NCBI GenBank assembly: GCA_039881145.1 | Contig: JAYKKI010000009.1 | Location: forward strand, 8,294,501-8,358,500 | Direction: 5' to 3' | DNA: 64,000 bases | Source of the DNA: Druceiella hillmani | Taxonomy: Eukaryota; Arthropoda; Insecta; Lepidoptera; Hepialidae | In this document: positions 11,293-24,859 of the stretch, piece by piece | Position numbering within the stretch: the stretch's first letter is position 1 | How the letters are laid out: each line of letters begins with the position of its first letter | Program-made: the position numbers and the translations under genes | Notes under the pieces: model-generated | Database searches by the model: none | Seen by the model: the letters and a program-made list of their open reading frames with translations, nothing else | What the model was told of the DNA's origin: nothing

Positions 11293-14200
11293 ATTACTGT
11301 ATTTAATTATTATATATAAATCTGTCAGAAATAGTTTCTGCAAGAATTGCGCTGTTCACAATCAATTCTATAAATTATGTTCAAGTATTATTGGATGAAA
11401 AAAAATTATATTTATGAATAACTTCAATATATTCAATAAGGCTGTTAAGTATAAAGTATAAGTTCAAGTTTATAAAATTCGTTTCTTTCCGAATGTTCAC
11501 AATGAAGAAGGGAATTTTTTTAAATTTTGGGAAGACATAGTCAATATAAGGACTTCTGCAAAGCATTCTCTTTTTTCTTCTTGTCAAGATGAACAAATCG
11601 TTTATTATTAATTTTATAGGAGAACAATGGAAATAATTGCTGGGCAACATTTCTTATTCTTTCACTTTATCCACTTTAAGCCATCTTACAGTATAACCAT
11701 TCGAAATGCTTGTAAATTAAACCGTCCTTGAGATCTATGGTCTTCTTTTAGAATTGCTTGTCTTTTTTCCAACATATAATCGTATATACACTTTCAAATT
11801 TATTATATTTTCTTAGCATTTATTTATTCACTTGTTCTCATGCCCTATTTCACTGGCGTGAAATAAGAATATAACAAATAAGTACGTCTTGCCGCAGTGT
11901 AGCGAGCTTATTAGAGACAGATTCAATAATTAATTTTATGGATAGCGCATGGGCAGCTCAGAGCGGAGGTGAAGTTAATTGGGGGAAGGAAAATTCAGTC
12001 ATCAGATTCGATCTCAGTTGTTCTGTTTACATATGAGTGAAAAGAAAAATAATTGACAGAAATCTTGAATTTTTGTATTTAACAATAACAAAAGGTTAAA
12101 CGTACCACTTTTACTGCTCATTTTGATAATCACTTTGGTTTTTCTATAAGAAAGGAATTTATAACTCAATGTAGAAAAGCTAAATGGTTTTATAGGCTAA
12201 TCGGATTTATGCAGGCCTTATAAGTACCAAAGGAAAATTATTTTCTTTATTGTATTTTATATTTTGCTTCGGTCAAACAATAAATAAATATATTTATATC
12301 TTGAAATAATATAAAGAGTAATTTACTTATTCAAGGATAATGACAATGGCTTATACAAAAGCAATTTTTGGACTTTATCGACTTAGAACTGTTTGAATTT
12401 TATTTGATACATATAAATTATTATGGAAAATTAAGTAATACAATAACTTAAGTATTTATAAGTGTGACGGCGACATAATATGTCTACATAATCATCTGAC
12501 ATAATCATCTATATATTTGTTCGTAACACGGCTTACAAGTACGCAAAATTTGTTAGCAATTGATATCGAAGTTGAAAACTTTTAGTAAATACTGCTTTAT
12601 TAGGTAGTAAATAAACTAATGAACATGTCTTTAAATGTGTCCTAAGATATAGGGACTCGGTAATTGGCAATCGTACTTTCATTTACGTGGTAACCTCATT
12701 GTCATCTTATATGGTAGAGTTCTGGAAAGTATCATGTATATTATTTTCCATTCGACCGAGGAAATATTTTATAGTTAATAAGATAATAACTAATTTAGTC
12801 CTACCGGATATACTCCCTTAAATAGCGCTGTATAAAAGCTACTAGAATAACTTTTTAACTTACTGTATAAAAGCTAAAAGAAAAGAAATCATCGCAACAT
12901 TCGTTTCAAAAACCGTTATATCATATTATCACAACATTAATTTAAAAAGCCATTATATCATATAGCACATTATATGGGTGTATGTTTATTATTAACTAAC
13001 GCACCAACCCCGAGTTTTGACGTTAGAAGTAATTATACATCGAGTAAATTTTACAAATAGTCATCTTTTACTACAGCATTTTGGAAATAAAAAATTGTCT
13101 CTTAAAAATGATACTACTTAGTTCTTTCTTAACTGTTTATTATGCTATAAATTCGAGGAATAACATGCTTCTCTGTCCGTCGGTCTGTACGTATGTTCTC
13201 GTACGAACGTACGTATCGGAACGTGCTCCAAGTCATAATCCTTCATCGATTTTGGTGACTATTATTTCTATCTATTGGTGGACTATCGAGATAGATGTCT
13301 ATTAATTTTTGCAATGATTGTTCAAATAATTTATTTTTACAAACATTTCCTTTTTTTTTAACCGAGCGATAGTTCCCAGTGTCCGTTTTTTTTCGGATCT
13401 TTTTGCTCCTTTCGCTGCTCTCTGATGTTTTTAGCTCTTAACCTTTTAAATTTTTGTTACGTATAAAATCAAAGACAGGGAATATGACTATGTATATCAT
13501 ATATTTTTGGATAATTATTAGATATGATAACTAATATTAATTTATCGCGTCATTACTTAGTGAAAATAATATTAATATAAGGAAAATGACTTAAAAGTCT
13601 AAAAAACATTGCACAAGGTCAACATCAACCTTGACGTATCAAAAACATATTATTGTCCTGGAAATTGTTGAAACATGTGATTATATCGATTATCTTATGG
13701 TTGTGTGAAAATAACATAATGGAACTAGTTTTCCACTTTCTTTTTATCATGCAGCACACACTATGCTAACCATTTACTCACTGAAAAGCAGAGTCATCAA
13801 CGCTTTTATCGATATATAAATGTATACAAAATTGAAAATAACATTTCGTTGAACCTGAAAGAAAATTATAAATTCGTTTTATTTTTATTTACATTTAAAC
13901 CGTAAAACAATTACCTACATTTAGTTTGAACTTTTGGTAATTTTGTGTCTTTTATTATAATTTAAAGTCAAGCACTGGTTTTCTCTAAACATTAAATACA
14001 AAGCAACTTGTACTGAAGCCGCAAGGTCCCACAATTTTCATGATAGTTAATATTTTTAAGCATTTATTTTCACATTATATACCTGGAAAACATTTTAAGA
14101 AAACAATATGGTATTTTATCTTTACATTTTGTAATGAACATTTGGGGAGTAACTGAATTATTTTTATAAATAGCACGCTCTAATTTAATACATCACAAAG

Positions 14201-14370
14201 TCCTTTAAAACAAGTTTTCTGTTTAAATTCTACAGGAATTCGTATGAAACATGGAATAAATATTAAATTATGTTACATGTAACGTTTTATGAACATCTGT
14301 ATTCATTTTATATCTGCTTCAAATTTCCAAATCGATAATTATTTGTACATAAGTCCGAAAATATTTATGA
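11293..14370. other. Non-coding AT-rich stretch
   Basis: No coding exon, transposon domain or sizeable repeat was recognised. A patch at 13140-13300 with palindromic gtacgaacgtac is slightly richer in GC, and the ORF over it (13081-13305) has no family resemblance. Confidence 0.5.
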
Positions 14371-14406
14371 ACAATTTCATTCGTTGGAATATTACACGGA
14401 TTCATA

Positions 14407-14854
14407 ATGGTTCATCGTTTATGTTTCGTAACCGAAGGCAATTGTATAAATACACTTGCGCTTAGTATAATAGCGGCGTCTTATGTTGCTAAGCTAACAT
14501 ATCTATCTAAAGCAATATTATACAAATTGCAAGTATTGAAATCTGAGGTGAGTAACCCATGGTTCTTTTTTATCTTAACCTTTAAAATTTTGCTATCAAT
14601 ATAATTTTATTAATTTATAATACAAATTTATTGACCTGGTCAAATTGGTTATGAAATTCAAAATATTTTTTCAGTCCGATTCTAAAGAAGAAAAACAAAA
14701 CAAATTGCATAACAATGGTTTGCATAATTATAAATTTGTATTGATACTGACAATTCTGATCCCTCTTCGCACGGGATATTTTTTTATTAAAAATTTATGT
14801 AATCAGGCTGAAAAACCATTTTGCTGCCGGAAAAGGAGAAGCATTCTATTTTGA
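14407..14854 (+). CDS. Candidate two-exon small gene, function unknown
   Basis: ORF 14407-14547 ends exactly at a strong donor (GAG|GTGAGT). After a 127-bp intron, a consensus acceptor (atattttttcag, ending 14674) opens 14675-14854 in the same phase, ending at TGA. Joined, it would encode 106 residues. There is a hydrophobic stretch near residues 17-35, a polar Lys/Glu/Asn-rich linker at the exon junction, a second hydrophobic stretch around residues 70-85, and a Cys/Lys/Arg-rich tail. That suggests a small protein with two membrane segments. The frame is open upstream of the ATG to a TGA at 14368-14370. I recognise no family. In-phase splice sites are the only support, so a chance structure or a fragment of a decayed gene remains possible. 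Confidence 0.33.
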
Positions 14855-15259
14855 GGATCTATCTTTAGTGGTTACTGATAAAATGTCAATAAAATTTAGT
14901 TTTGTAATATGCCAAGTATGTTTTGAGTATTATGTCCTTTAGTGAGTATTTAAGTTGCAAAACTTAAAAATCTCTGTACACACAAATAAGCTTCATCATC
15001 AGTTTCACGGCGTGGTATAAACGCGCCTACAACCTTAATAGTTCATAACCACATCCCTTGAAGAGGATTTAAGGAACAAACACCCGGATACAAAGATACA
15101 TCCGATGTATTTTAATATAAATACATAAATTTCTTTATAATATGTTGGTATAACAGAGATGAGATAAGAAAATATTTTGGTAACGTAATCTCCCAAGTCC
15201 GTGTGCCTTACTGTATATCCAATATATTTATATTTGCAGGATAATTTGTCATAATATCT
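14855..15259. other. Non-coding stretch
   Basis: No feature is supported before the microsatellite that follows. Confidence 0.5.
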
Positions 15260-15379
15260 GTATGTATACACACACACACACATACATATGTATATATATA
15301 TATATATATATATACATATATATACATATACATATACATATATATACATATACATATATATACATATACATATATATAC

Positions 15380-15430
<51 letters not shown>

Positions 15431-15470
15431 TAAATACATATACATATATATATATATACATACATATATT
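15260..15470. repeat. Compound CA / TATACA microsatellite
   Basis: About 210 bp of (CA)n followed by (TA)n and repeated catatatatacata units. The five overlapping ORFs here, on both strands, encode only alternating Ile/Tyr/Thr/His and are artefacts of the repeat. Confidence 0.95.
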
Positions 15471-18400
15471 ATAGTTTATTTCTGAATAAAATATTTTACA
15501 TACTTGAGCATAATTACACACTAAGACTAATCTAAATAAAACCACATTTCATATTAGTAACGTCTTAAAAATTGCTAAAAATAATTCATTATTTTGGTGC
15601 CATAAGACAACTGACACTAACACTGCAAAAATAACAAATCAATCATTTTTTGGACCCGTACTCTGCAGAAATGCAAGCGGTTTTGGATGTTTTTATTCCT
15701 GACTGTATATCGTTTTGCTTACATTGAAAGTATAATTGTTAACACTCTTATTCTAAAATACATTATAAATTATTCTCTATGGATCTATATTACAGTTTTC
15801 AATGGTATCTATTAATAAGAGCATTGGTAAAACTCAACATATAATAATTACTTTATAAATCAGTATTTTATTTTTATTCGCACTGTACCTAAAAAGCCAC
15901 CGTGCCTATTTGCAATTAGTTCTAAAACTGTAAAAATTAGAAAAACATGACAGAAAGAGACGGACATACAAACGGACGAACTTGAAAAAACTGTATATAA
16001 TATTTCCCTTCTTACTATTTATTGGCAGAAATTTGAAAAAAAGGGTAAGGAAACTGGAAGAGAAATGAAGCTCTGTATATATGTGATAATTGATATTTGC
16101 GTTTAATATTTTTTCAATAAATTATATTTTAAAATGTTTAAAAAAAGTTAATTCTTAAACCAATCTCATTCTCAAAAACCAATATGCAAAAAGTTCTGTT
16201 AAAAAAATAGTGCCATTTATACCATAGTTTAATGAAACAATATATTAATGGTGTGTCGTATTCAAATTTAATGAGTTCGTAGCATCATTTCATTAGATCA
16301 TTGATAAAGACAAAATGTGGATTGATTGATCACAAATTTAAAAAAATAGTGTCTCAATGTACATGATTTTTAATTTTAATATTATGTGTGTAAATATGCA
16401 TGCGAATACACACACAGGCGCACGCATGCACCCACATAGATATTAACAGCTACTTTCGAGAAGGGATAAATTAGACCAAATATTACAAAATAACTTTTGA
16501 TTAATACGATTTATATATGAATATGTTTGAAGTATTCAAAACATACTAATGAGATCGCTTGTCATTAATATTCGTATTTGTCTGCATTTTTCATTAGGTT
16601 TAGTACCAGTTTTGATAATTTTCGTTGGACTTCTGATATATCATCATATCGCTGATGAAGTAATTGTCAAGTGAACTAACCACGAGTAATAACCATCGCA
16701 AATTGCTAAAAAAGCAAATTTTACGAAACGGGGAAAAAGGTAGAATAGGCATGCGATTTTATGACAATATTGAAATTAAATTTATTTTAATATGGAAGAA
16801 TTATTTAAAAAGTGTCTTTGTGAATAAAATGCATTCACCTAACAAGTGCCGGTTGATTTTCTGTCAGCGGTAAGTAAATAATTAATTAAAATGTAATTCA
16901 AATGAATCGTCCCATGTTTAATATTAATAACAAACTTAAATGTTCATAAGAACAGAAGAGGAATCTGTTTTAAAAGAAGCGTTCTATGTTCAATAGTAAA
17001 GATAAGATTAAAATTTCCAAGCTTTAAGCAACAAAAATCACGTGAACATGGTAAGCTTCCTATTTGCTTGGTACCTCTATTTTAGCAAGGGAATTGGTCA
17101 TTACTGAAAATATCTTACCACCGTAGGTGTAAGATGGTTACCTTCATGTTCCTTCATGTTCCTCTAGATTCATTCACATTTCTCTTTTTGATTTTAACCA
17201 AATGAGTTTGAGGAATAAACTTATATATAATTTTAGGTCGAACGATTTATAGAATTTATAAACTATTTCTAAACTATATTTTAAAGTTTAAAAACTTATT
17301 CCGATCGATTCTATCATTCCGCCCTTTTATCCGAGGAAGGAATCAGTCACCATCCGTTTACAAATCATAAGTTCGCTTGCAATGTATCCTATATAATTGG
17401 ATCGGTTCTGTCGCACTTACTGTAAAGGCTTGCAGTGACCAACCCCCTCTTACAAAATATTTATTTTTCGACACGTTATATTTTCTTCTTACGCAATATA
17501 GTTTTTTTACACTATAGGGAATATCTCAAAATATAAAAGTAGAAATAATTCCCATGGTTTGTATAAATAGTCTAGTTCTAGTTTTTTTATATCCTGTTTA
17601 CTATTTAACACAGATCTATTTGGATACTATTAATCAAATTTTACAAACACGTTGGACCTTTTTAATATTTTTAGTAAGCATCAAACTTCAAATATGTTAA
17701 TACATTAAAATAATGTCTCTTAAAAAACGATATCCCATTTTTAAAGGCTTATAAAAAATTTCTTATTACTTCTGCACCTGCTGTCAGGCACTCACATGCA
17801 TGTTTTAAAATAGGCTTTAACTCTTCTGTCCAATTCCATTTTATATCTTAACTTCTTTATGAATGACAAATATTAGTAATTTAAACTTATATTAAACCCT
17901 CGTAATGCCAGTTATAGTTAGAGAAAATAATTCAAGCTTATCTTTTTATTTAAAGTCCATGTCCATTACCTTATTGCTTCTGTTTTAGGATTAAACTTTG
18001 AAGACTTTTTTAACTCCTCATGTCAAAACGTTAATACTTACGTGTGATTTAATTTAGAGTATACACTGAATTCCGAACCGATCACCGAATTAAAATACTA
18101 CTTGTATTTTAATTCGAGAAAAAGATAACCGTTTACCGAAAGCCACGATCTAATTGCGCAATATTAATATTAATAAAGGGGCGATCTGACTTTGCTAACA
18201 ATTTTGTTTTCCATTATTTTTTCCGGAAGCGCGCGATGGAGTATAGGGAAGCGTTTTCCATTAGTATTCGTAGGCCGACGGGAAGATACAGATGGGGACT
18301 GACGCTGATTGTATGCGGGTTGCAAATTAATTTTCGCGTCAAGTCCCGCGATGGAAGGAGGCAAATTTGTGCGTAGAGAAAAAAGGAATTATACAATGGG

Positions 18401-20240
18401 GCACATGTATTATATTATATTATATGGAGGGTACATGTGCCCGTGCTGTGTTATATTATATGGAGAGCAGTATACCACTTTGTTGCGGCCTGAAATTATT
18501 TACATTTTCAGGTATTTTCGTTTAATTACGGGCACGGTGACATGTGGTAAATATATTTATATTAGAAGAATTTTGGAGATGAATCTTTAATTCTAAAAAG
18601 TTTAAAGTAATAGAATAACCTAACATTTATAAGACAATTTCAAATACGATTTGTTTTCATCAAATGAGATTAACAATTAAGTGAATAAATATATTCAACT
18701 CTTAAACTGGCCCAAATTAAAATCGAATGGCTTAATTTTATTCAACGTGATATATTTCAAAATTTTAACTTTTTAAACGACTGAGTGAGAGAAAAAATAA
18801 AACTCACGAATTAAATTGGCAAAGTATAAGATTTTGTATTTAAATGTATTTAAATATACATGATATATTATTTACGAGTTGAAGATACGTTTTTTACGTT
18901 TTATTTTCAAGTACGAATATAATATATACAAAACGGAAATTTATAAAACATTTTAGTATTATATTAGTGGATACCCGGCGGGTAGTCGCAGCGGTTAACG
19001 TAAATTAATATCGTTAATGTGTTGAACGTTTTTAAATACAATCCTAAATTTTAAGGAAAAATATATTTAAAAAGTATTATAAGTATTCTGTTTTGCTACT
19101 GAAATCGTTTGACTATTAAAATTTATTAAAATAAACTGTGTTTGACATGAGAGTGTGAAGTAATTCGCGGAGTTAGCTAATAGTGACGGTATTTCGATAA
19201 GATTTTTTTTAAACGAGCAGTCAAACTGAAGTAGTTGTGGAAAACTAACAAATTATTTAATGCAAATACTAAATAAAAACCAGTTGCTTTTTTACTTAAA
19301 ATTATAATGTCAAAGTGCCTAAGTAAAGGTGCCTAAATAATTTATAAAACAAAAAAAAACTTATCCACAGTGTAAAAATTAATAATAATTTAACATAAAG
19401 ACTAAATAAAAACAACAACATATTTAATTAACTTAGTAATTTAATCTCTAAAAAATTGCTTAAAAACAAGACAAAATTTAAAATTTGTCCAGAAAATGTG
19501 CAACGCTAAAATAAATTAAATAATAATATAGACAATAGTAACCGTGAAAAATTTGGAAGTCACGTCGCGAAAAATATTACAACAATCAAAGTAATAGATG
19601 CAAAAATCAAATAAACGTTATAATATGGAAACCAAATAACAACTAAACATGATCAATCTGTTCATGTAACCTAATAATAATTTAAATTGTACTACCAATG
19701 ACTTGTTCACAAAACCAATAAACAATGCTAATATAAAGCAACTAACGGTTAACAGAAATAAAATTAGTGTAAAAACAAATTGGTTCGATAGGTAATGAAC
19801 AGAGGGAGCCACAAACTTTTTAATGTACTCGTGTCTGAAGAGCTTACTGGTATTTACATCTAATCATAGGGGCGGTCCGGGAGAATTACCCAGGCGGGAG
19901 CGTTGAACTACCTTTCAAAACTCAACTCAACTTCAACACAACGTCAACTTACATTTTGCGCTAATGAAACGTAAATACGGTCATTGGTCGCGCGGAAGGT
20001 CAATAACAAGCATGCCGCCATTTTGTACGATGGCTGGTTTATTCAGCTGTCAGGTTAAGAAATGTGTTTTTGTCACTGCGGAGTAAATTTTATTAATCTT
20101 AGTAATTACGAGATTACGATATATATTGAGATACATATTGTGTATTATTACTAATGTATTGCTTGATTATTGTAGTTTGACGTGTACTAAGTGTTTTTTC
20201 GCTTTGTTGGAATGTTTTTCCTATGACGCAAATTTAATGT
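15471..20240. other. Non-coding AT-rich stretch with a GC-richer island
   Basis: No gene is supported. The ORF at 16664-16873 ends near a good donor (CGGTAAGTA, about 16869) but shows no family or partner exon. Overlapping ORFs on both strands at 18170-18590 lie in a local GC-rich patch, with no recognisable domain. A perfect 12-bp hairpin sits at 18086-18116. At 19865-20070 there is a GC-richer segment that, on the minus strand, carries AAAATGGCGGC (YY1-like) and CCAAT motifs. It could be a decayed promoter. Confidence 0.4.
18086..18116. repeat. 12-bp perfect hairpin
   Basis: cgaattaaaata (18086-18097) pairs with 18105-18116 across a 7-nt loop. It is a plain inverted repeat in AT-rich DNA and may be chance or a transposon relic. 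Confidence 0.6.
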
Positions 20241-20279
20241 CATTGTAGTGTGCTTGAAACTTGTACCACGGTGTACGCA

Positions 20280-20307
20280 GGAGACATGCTCAGTGGTTCA
20301 TGTCTCC
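20280..20307. repeat. 9-bp hairpin upstream of the pogo-like element
   Basis: ggagacatg (20280-20288) pairs with catgtctcc (20299-20307), with a 10-nt loop. It lies about 200 bp before the transposase start and could belong to the 5' end of that element. A matching terminal inverted repeat on the far side was not found. Confidence 0.5.
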
Positions 20308-20499
20308 CTCCATGGTGTTAATAATATAAGGAAATATCTAGATGTGTATTTTAATCAATTTAGAGATTTAAAACTCAGATGCTAATTTAAAAGCAATTCG
20401 GGACTCTCATTACGCGAGAATGACTTGCATATGTTCGTTTTTTTTTAATTTTTAATCATATTTTTTTATTATAGTGCCATAAAAATTCCATTCAGTAAG

Positions 20500-22620
20500 C
20501 CCTCGGAACAAACATGCAAAAGGAGGGTGCAACAACAAGAAAAATATCTATCAAAGATGCAATCGATAGAAGTACACTAAGACGTTATAAGTTATATGAA
20601 TAAAAATTACATAAATTTGAAGAAAAAAAAGTCAATGTAAAGAATCACAAATATTTACTCTTTCTGAAGAAAAATTCTTTGTTAAATATTTCCTCTCGTA
20701 TAGTAAAATGCACTACGGTCTGACTAGGAAGCAAACATTGTAATGTTTTTGAATTCGCGGAGGCGATTTCAAAAAAGTATCCGGGTAGCCGGGCGATGAA
20801 CAATGCTGCCGAAAAAGATTGTTTTAGTGTTTTAGTAAAGAAATGTGAGTGATTTCTTGCAAATTTAAAGACGGTGCCCAAAATATATAAAATTGTGACG
20901 CAATTGGATCTACGACTGTGCAAGTATGTCCAAAATTTATAGTCAATAAAAAGACGGACCAAGCCGGACAAGTCACATAAATTAAGGGGGGGGGGAACTA
21001 CCGTAACAATTTGCTTCGCAGTTATTACGATTGGAAACGTGATACCTCTATTCTTTATATTTCCAAGGTTTAGATATGAAGAAAATTTTGTATCGGAAGG
21101 CCCAGAAGGATCATCTAGAGACATTTATCCAAGTGGTTGGACAACAACAAAAAGTTTTGTGAAATTTCTTGCACATTTTTTAAAATACCCTCATGCCTTT
21201 GTGAACAATCGCGAGCTCTTACTACTAGATAATCATGAGAGCCATGTAAGCGTCGATGATATTATTTTTTCCAGAAGTGATGGTATTACATTGTTAATTC
21301 TTCCGCCACACTGTAGTAAATACTTTGCCCATTGATATAGCAGTTTACTCTTCCTTTAAGTCTCGATACAACATAGCCATGCACAACTGGCTGTTTTCCA
21401 ATCCAGGCAAAACAATTCTAATTTGCAATATTCCTGGATTCGTTAAGAAAATTACGTCTCTAGTATTCAGCCAAAACAACATATTAAGTGGATTTCAAAA
21501 AGCTATCTATCCGTTTAATCCAGAAGTTTTTAGTGATGGCGATTCTTTGCGTTCTGAAGTCAAAGATAGAAAATTTCCTCAAAGAACAAGTATCAATAAG
21601 CGCACCGATGCGTTCAGAAAATTAGCTTGTGTTCTCCGCTGAACTCGGGGAATCATCTCATCTTGAAGAGAATTTTGCAAACGCTACCGTTTCTCTACAA
21701 GAGTCCAAAAATTATCACAATATTGGCAATTATTCTGGCTCTTGTTTGCAACAGTACTAAGGATGTCTAGACGAGTCGGCTAATGTAATTTTAGCATCAT
21801 CAAACGAAAATCTGTCTATTAATGAGTTATCGACTCCTGAACTTGAATCTCCTAGTACTCTAGAATTTTATACATACTCTTCGCAGAATATTTCAGATAC
21901 TGCTCATGAAAACTCAAACAATACGTATGTTGAAGATGCAAAATTCATTCGAGCTAGTTCGGTGTCATTACAAATCTCCAACAAATACCAAGTGGTCGCA
22001 ATACCTCTACGAGAAGCTTTCACGTGTAAGCGATTATCTTCTACCCCACCACAATGAATTATATCTCTGAAGTCATTGAATGCTGTGTCACCAATTCAAA
22101 ATAAGCAAGGTATTGATTTACAATGCTCTTCTTTAGCTCTTACGGGATCAACAGAGCAAAATACACTTAACAGGTGCACTAATTCATTACCAATCCCATC
22201 TTCTTCAAATGTTGATATAGTGACTCCAGAGATAATGAGACCATTTCTGAAAGCGCCTGGAAGAAAGATGGTTCGACGAAGCCGTTAGCCTGGCAAGAAC
22301 AAAATATTGACAATGGCCAGAAAACGACAGCAATGAATGTCTCACAGAAACTCTAAACAATAGGAGTTCTATACCTAATAACGACAAATTTGATGATCCT
22401 AAACGACCTAAAAGAAAGCTAAAGGAAACTTGATCCAATGTTATAAAGAATGATACAATAAAGAAACATAAGATGAATAATATTAAGAAAAGAGTTTTTG
22501 AGAATAGTGACACTGAATCTGAAAATGAAAATTATACTAATAAAACTACTAAGGAGGCTCAAGGAGACACTAAAGGAAAGGAAATAATGAAAACCAAACA
22601 AATTCTTGTTTAATTGCATA
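20500..22620 (+). pseudogene. Pogo/Tigger-type (DDE_1, Jerky-like) transposase, broken
   Basis: The N-terminal part (from ATG at 20514) has a helix-turn-helix signature ending in DRSTLRRY, as in pogo-family psq domains. Decayed blocks follow that match the CENP-B-like DNA-binding region (FEFAEAISKKYPGSRA near 20740-20800). The catalytic core is clear at 21039-21642: SGWTTTKSF, then LLLLDNHESHVS (catalytic Asp, about 21225), LPPHCSK, PIDIAVYSSFKSRYN, and NPEVFSDGDSLRSE near the end of the core. A frameshift at about 21330 splits the core, and stops occur in the N-terminal part (for example about 20600 and 20727) and in the tail (21759, 22055, 22285). A serine-rich C-terminal tail runs to about 22610. 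Cut-and-paste transposases of this family insert at TA. No clear terminal repeats were found. It is dead but well preserved in its core. Confidence 0.85.
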
Positions 22621-22910
22621 TAATACATACTTTCGTTTAATTGAAAATTATATTTAGTTCCACATAAGCGCAATACTACTATAATTCATACACATTACCT
22701 CGTACAAAAACTACTGTGGAAAATTACTGCTTTAATTACTATCCCCCCTGCTTAGTACTTAGTATCTTCTTTTTTTATTGAGTAGATAAAATACCATTCG
22801 ATAAAACTTATTTCTTTATTAATATTTAATTATTTTATCTTCCTACGGTTTGCGATACTCAGTGGTAGATTATGTAATAAAACAATCGCTATATGTATCA
22901 TAGGCACGTG

Positions 22911-23063
22911 TTGGTAGAATGGAATATTTTTTTCAAGTTGAAGATGAAGATTATAATTTCGTTATTGCGAAGTACAATATGACGGAAAAAATGGTAAGGG
23001 AAATTCTAGAAAATATTCACCAGTGGTACAGAATGTAGCCTCATTTGCCGGCAGGGTTAATTT
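22911..23063 (+). pseudogene. CRAL-TRIO pseudo-exon 1
   Basis: Matches exon 1 of the live gene across its length. The frame from 22934 reads VEDEDYNFVIAKYNMTEKMV and continues through the WYRM-PHLP block. The tail has a TAG (23036-23038) where the live gene has a Gln codon. One base is missing near 22930 relative to the live copy, and the start codon is lost (ttg at the equivalent region). The donor position holds gtatat instead of gtaagt. Confidence 0.88.
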
Positions 23064-23879
23064 GTATATAAACATTATCTTTTTTTCAGGGTAAAGCCAA
23101 AGTACGTTGAATAATGTACTCGTACGTTCAATTTCATTTAATCCATGATAATTAAAGAAATATAAAAATAATTTAAGGAATAAAAAAATACATGACAACG
23201 TCATTTATAATTTTTTTTTCTTTAAATAAACACTAATGAGATTTTATTAGACAGAAGTATGTTTAATATTTTTCACGATTTCTTTCATCCATTATTTTAG
23301 CATAAGGATGAAATAACAAACGATTTAATTATGTACTTTGCATCTCGTACTTATGATTACTTTTTTCCCTTAATTGTTTGCATTCCTTGTTCCTAACTGA
23401 TCTTCTTTATATTAATTACATTAAAAAAACAACGAAATTATGTCTCAAGTTGATTAATTACAAATAAGATTACGAATTATGTTATTACCTAGTGTGGTTC
23501 GTGTTTCAAAGCTATTTTGGCTTTATTTCTGCGATTTAAAATTTTGTTGAAATATAACAAAATAAATATAAAGAAGGTACGTTTCAAACTAACTTTTTCA
23601 TAAGAATTTTTTTAATAAATACATAGTTGTATCATTGTGAAACCGACTATTGTTCAGTGGAAAAGCTTAATGTCCAGATATTATAATACGTTTTCCCTTT
23701 TTTCGGTTTTCTGACCTGGCGGCTCTGATGATAATATATCTATGATTAACTGTATAAATCAAATAACTCTTTGACTGAATCAACTTTACGACGCTATGGT
23801 TAGTATAAATACTCGAATCTGAGTTGAGCTTTTTTTTAACATATTCTTGAATTGGCAACTTTATTGGTAGTTATCACAT

Positions 23880-23880
<1 letters not shown>

Positions 23881-23942
<62 letters not shown>

Positions 23943-23967
23943 CATATATATGTATATATACATATAA
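23881..23967. repeat. TA microsatellite
   Basis: About 85 bp of (TA)n with a few catata units, lying at the 3' limit of the BEL-like remnant. ORFs over it are repeat artefacts. Confidence 0.95.
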
Positions 23968-24329
23968 ATTTTCTTTTTCGCCCCGCATAGGGTTCTTACT
24001 ATTTCTTTTTTCAGGGTTTTCAGGTAAACATTTAGAACAACTTTTATAATCTTCCTCACAATATCGACAAACAGGTTTATTGCTAAGGAATTTATTGTTA
24101 CCTGATGATATTGCAAAACATTTTAATTATTGTTTTGCTTGAATATTATTTTTATTCCTTTTAGAATAATCATGACGCGTATTGTTTGCGCTATTATTTT
24201 TACTAAACTATAACGTTTCAAGCATATCTGCCCGGTTACATAAAATCGTTGTGAAATCATTTAAGGAAGGGTATTCTTTCATGTTTTATTCAACTTTTCT
24301 CCCACTTGGAAAGGGTTATAGTATCTAAT

Positions 24330-24859
24330 TTAGTTGAAACCATGTATATTATTAATGTATCCCATTTGTCGGTAGGTTGACCAAATTAATTCAAAGAGCG
24401 TAAATTTTTTTGTAATATGATCTGCAATAAAACGAAGGCTCCTATGAGATTCATGTTTTAAAATTTCAATGCTAAGTAATGATTTCACATGGTTATTTAT
24501 GAGCACGTGAACATTATTATATCGTTCACAAACGAGATCCCAAGCAATTTTGTAATTTATGGTTGTAAATTCAATAGATTGAATTACTTCTCTCTCTCCA
24601 CCCTCCAATGAAGATCTTAATTAATGAAATTTATTAATTGCCGGCATTGATGCGTCAAATTTATTAATGAGTCAACTGTATCTCTGAATTCTAGCCATGT
24701 AATATAATTACCATCATATTTAAGTAATTTGATTTCAGGTAAACGAATGCTACCACAAGTTTTCAAATTTGTTGAACATTGTATTTCAAGAGATACATCA
24801 TCATTTTTAGGAGTACCACAAGGACAGGTTTTAAAAATTTTTGAGCGATATATAAACAA
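24330..24859 (-). pseudogene. BEL/Pao gag fragment (DUF1759 type)
   Basis: Two ORFs, 24859-24617 and 24608-24330, are consecutive parts of one gag separated by a frame break near 24612. The first holds RLPEIKLLKYDGNYITWLEF, the hallmark start of the DUF1759 domain. The second holds VIQSIEFTTINYKIAWDLV and the INNHVKSLLS block. Gag would package the element RNA in a cytoplasmic particle. This copy cannot, because it is split and lacks the polymerase. Confidence 0.8.

Noticed and set aside
15208..15545. Five overlapping ORFs of 65-136 codons on both strands
   Set aside because: They are translations of a TATACA/CA microsatellite and contain almost only Ile, Tyr, Thr and His.
16664..16873. 69-codon plus ORF ending near a good splice donor
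   Set aside because: It starts at TTG, has no recognised similarity and no downstream exon in phase was found.
18170..18590. Overlapping ORFs in a GC-richer patch
   Set aside because: No domain, no splice partner, and opposite strands are open equally, so the openness follows from composition.
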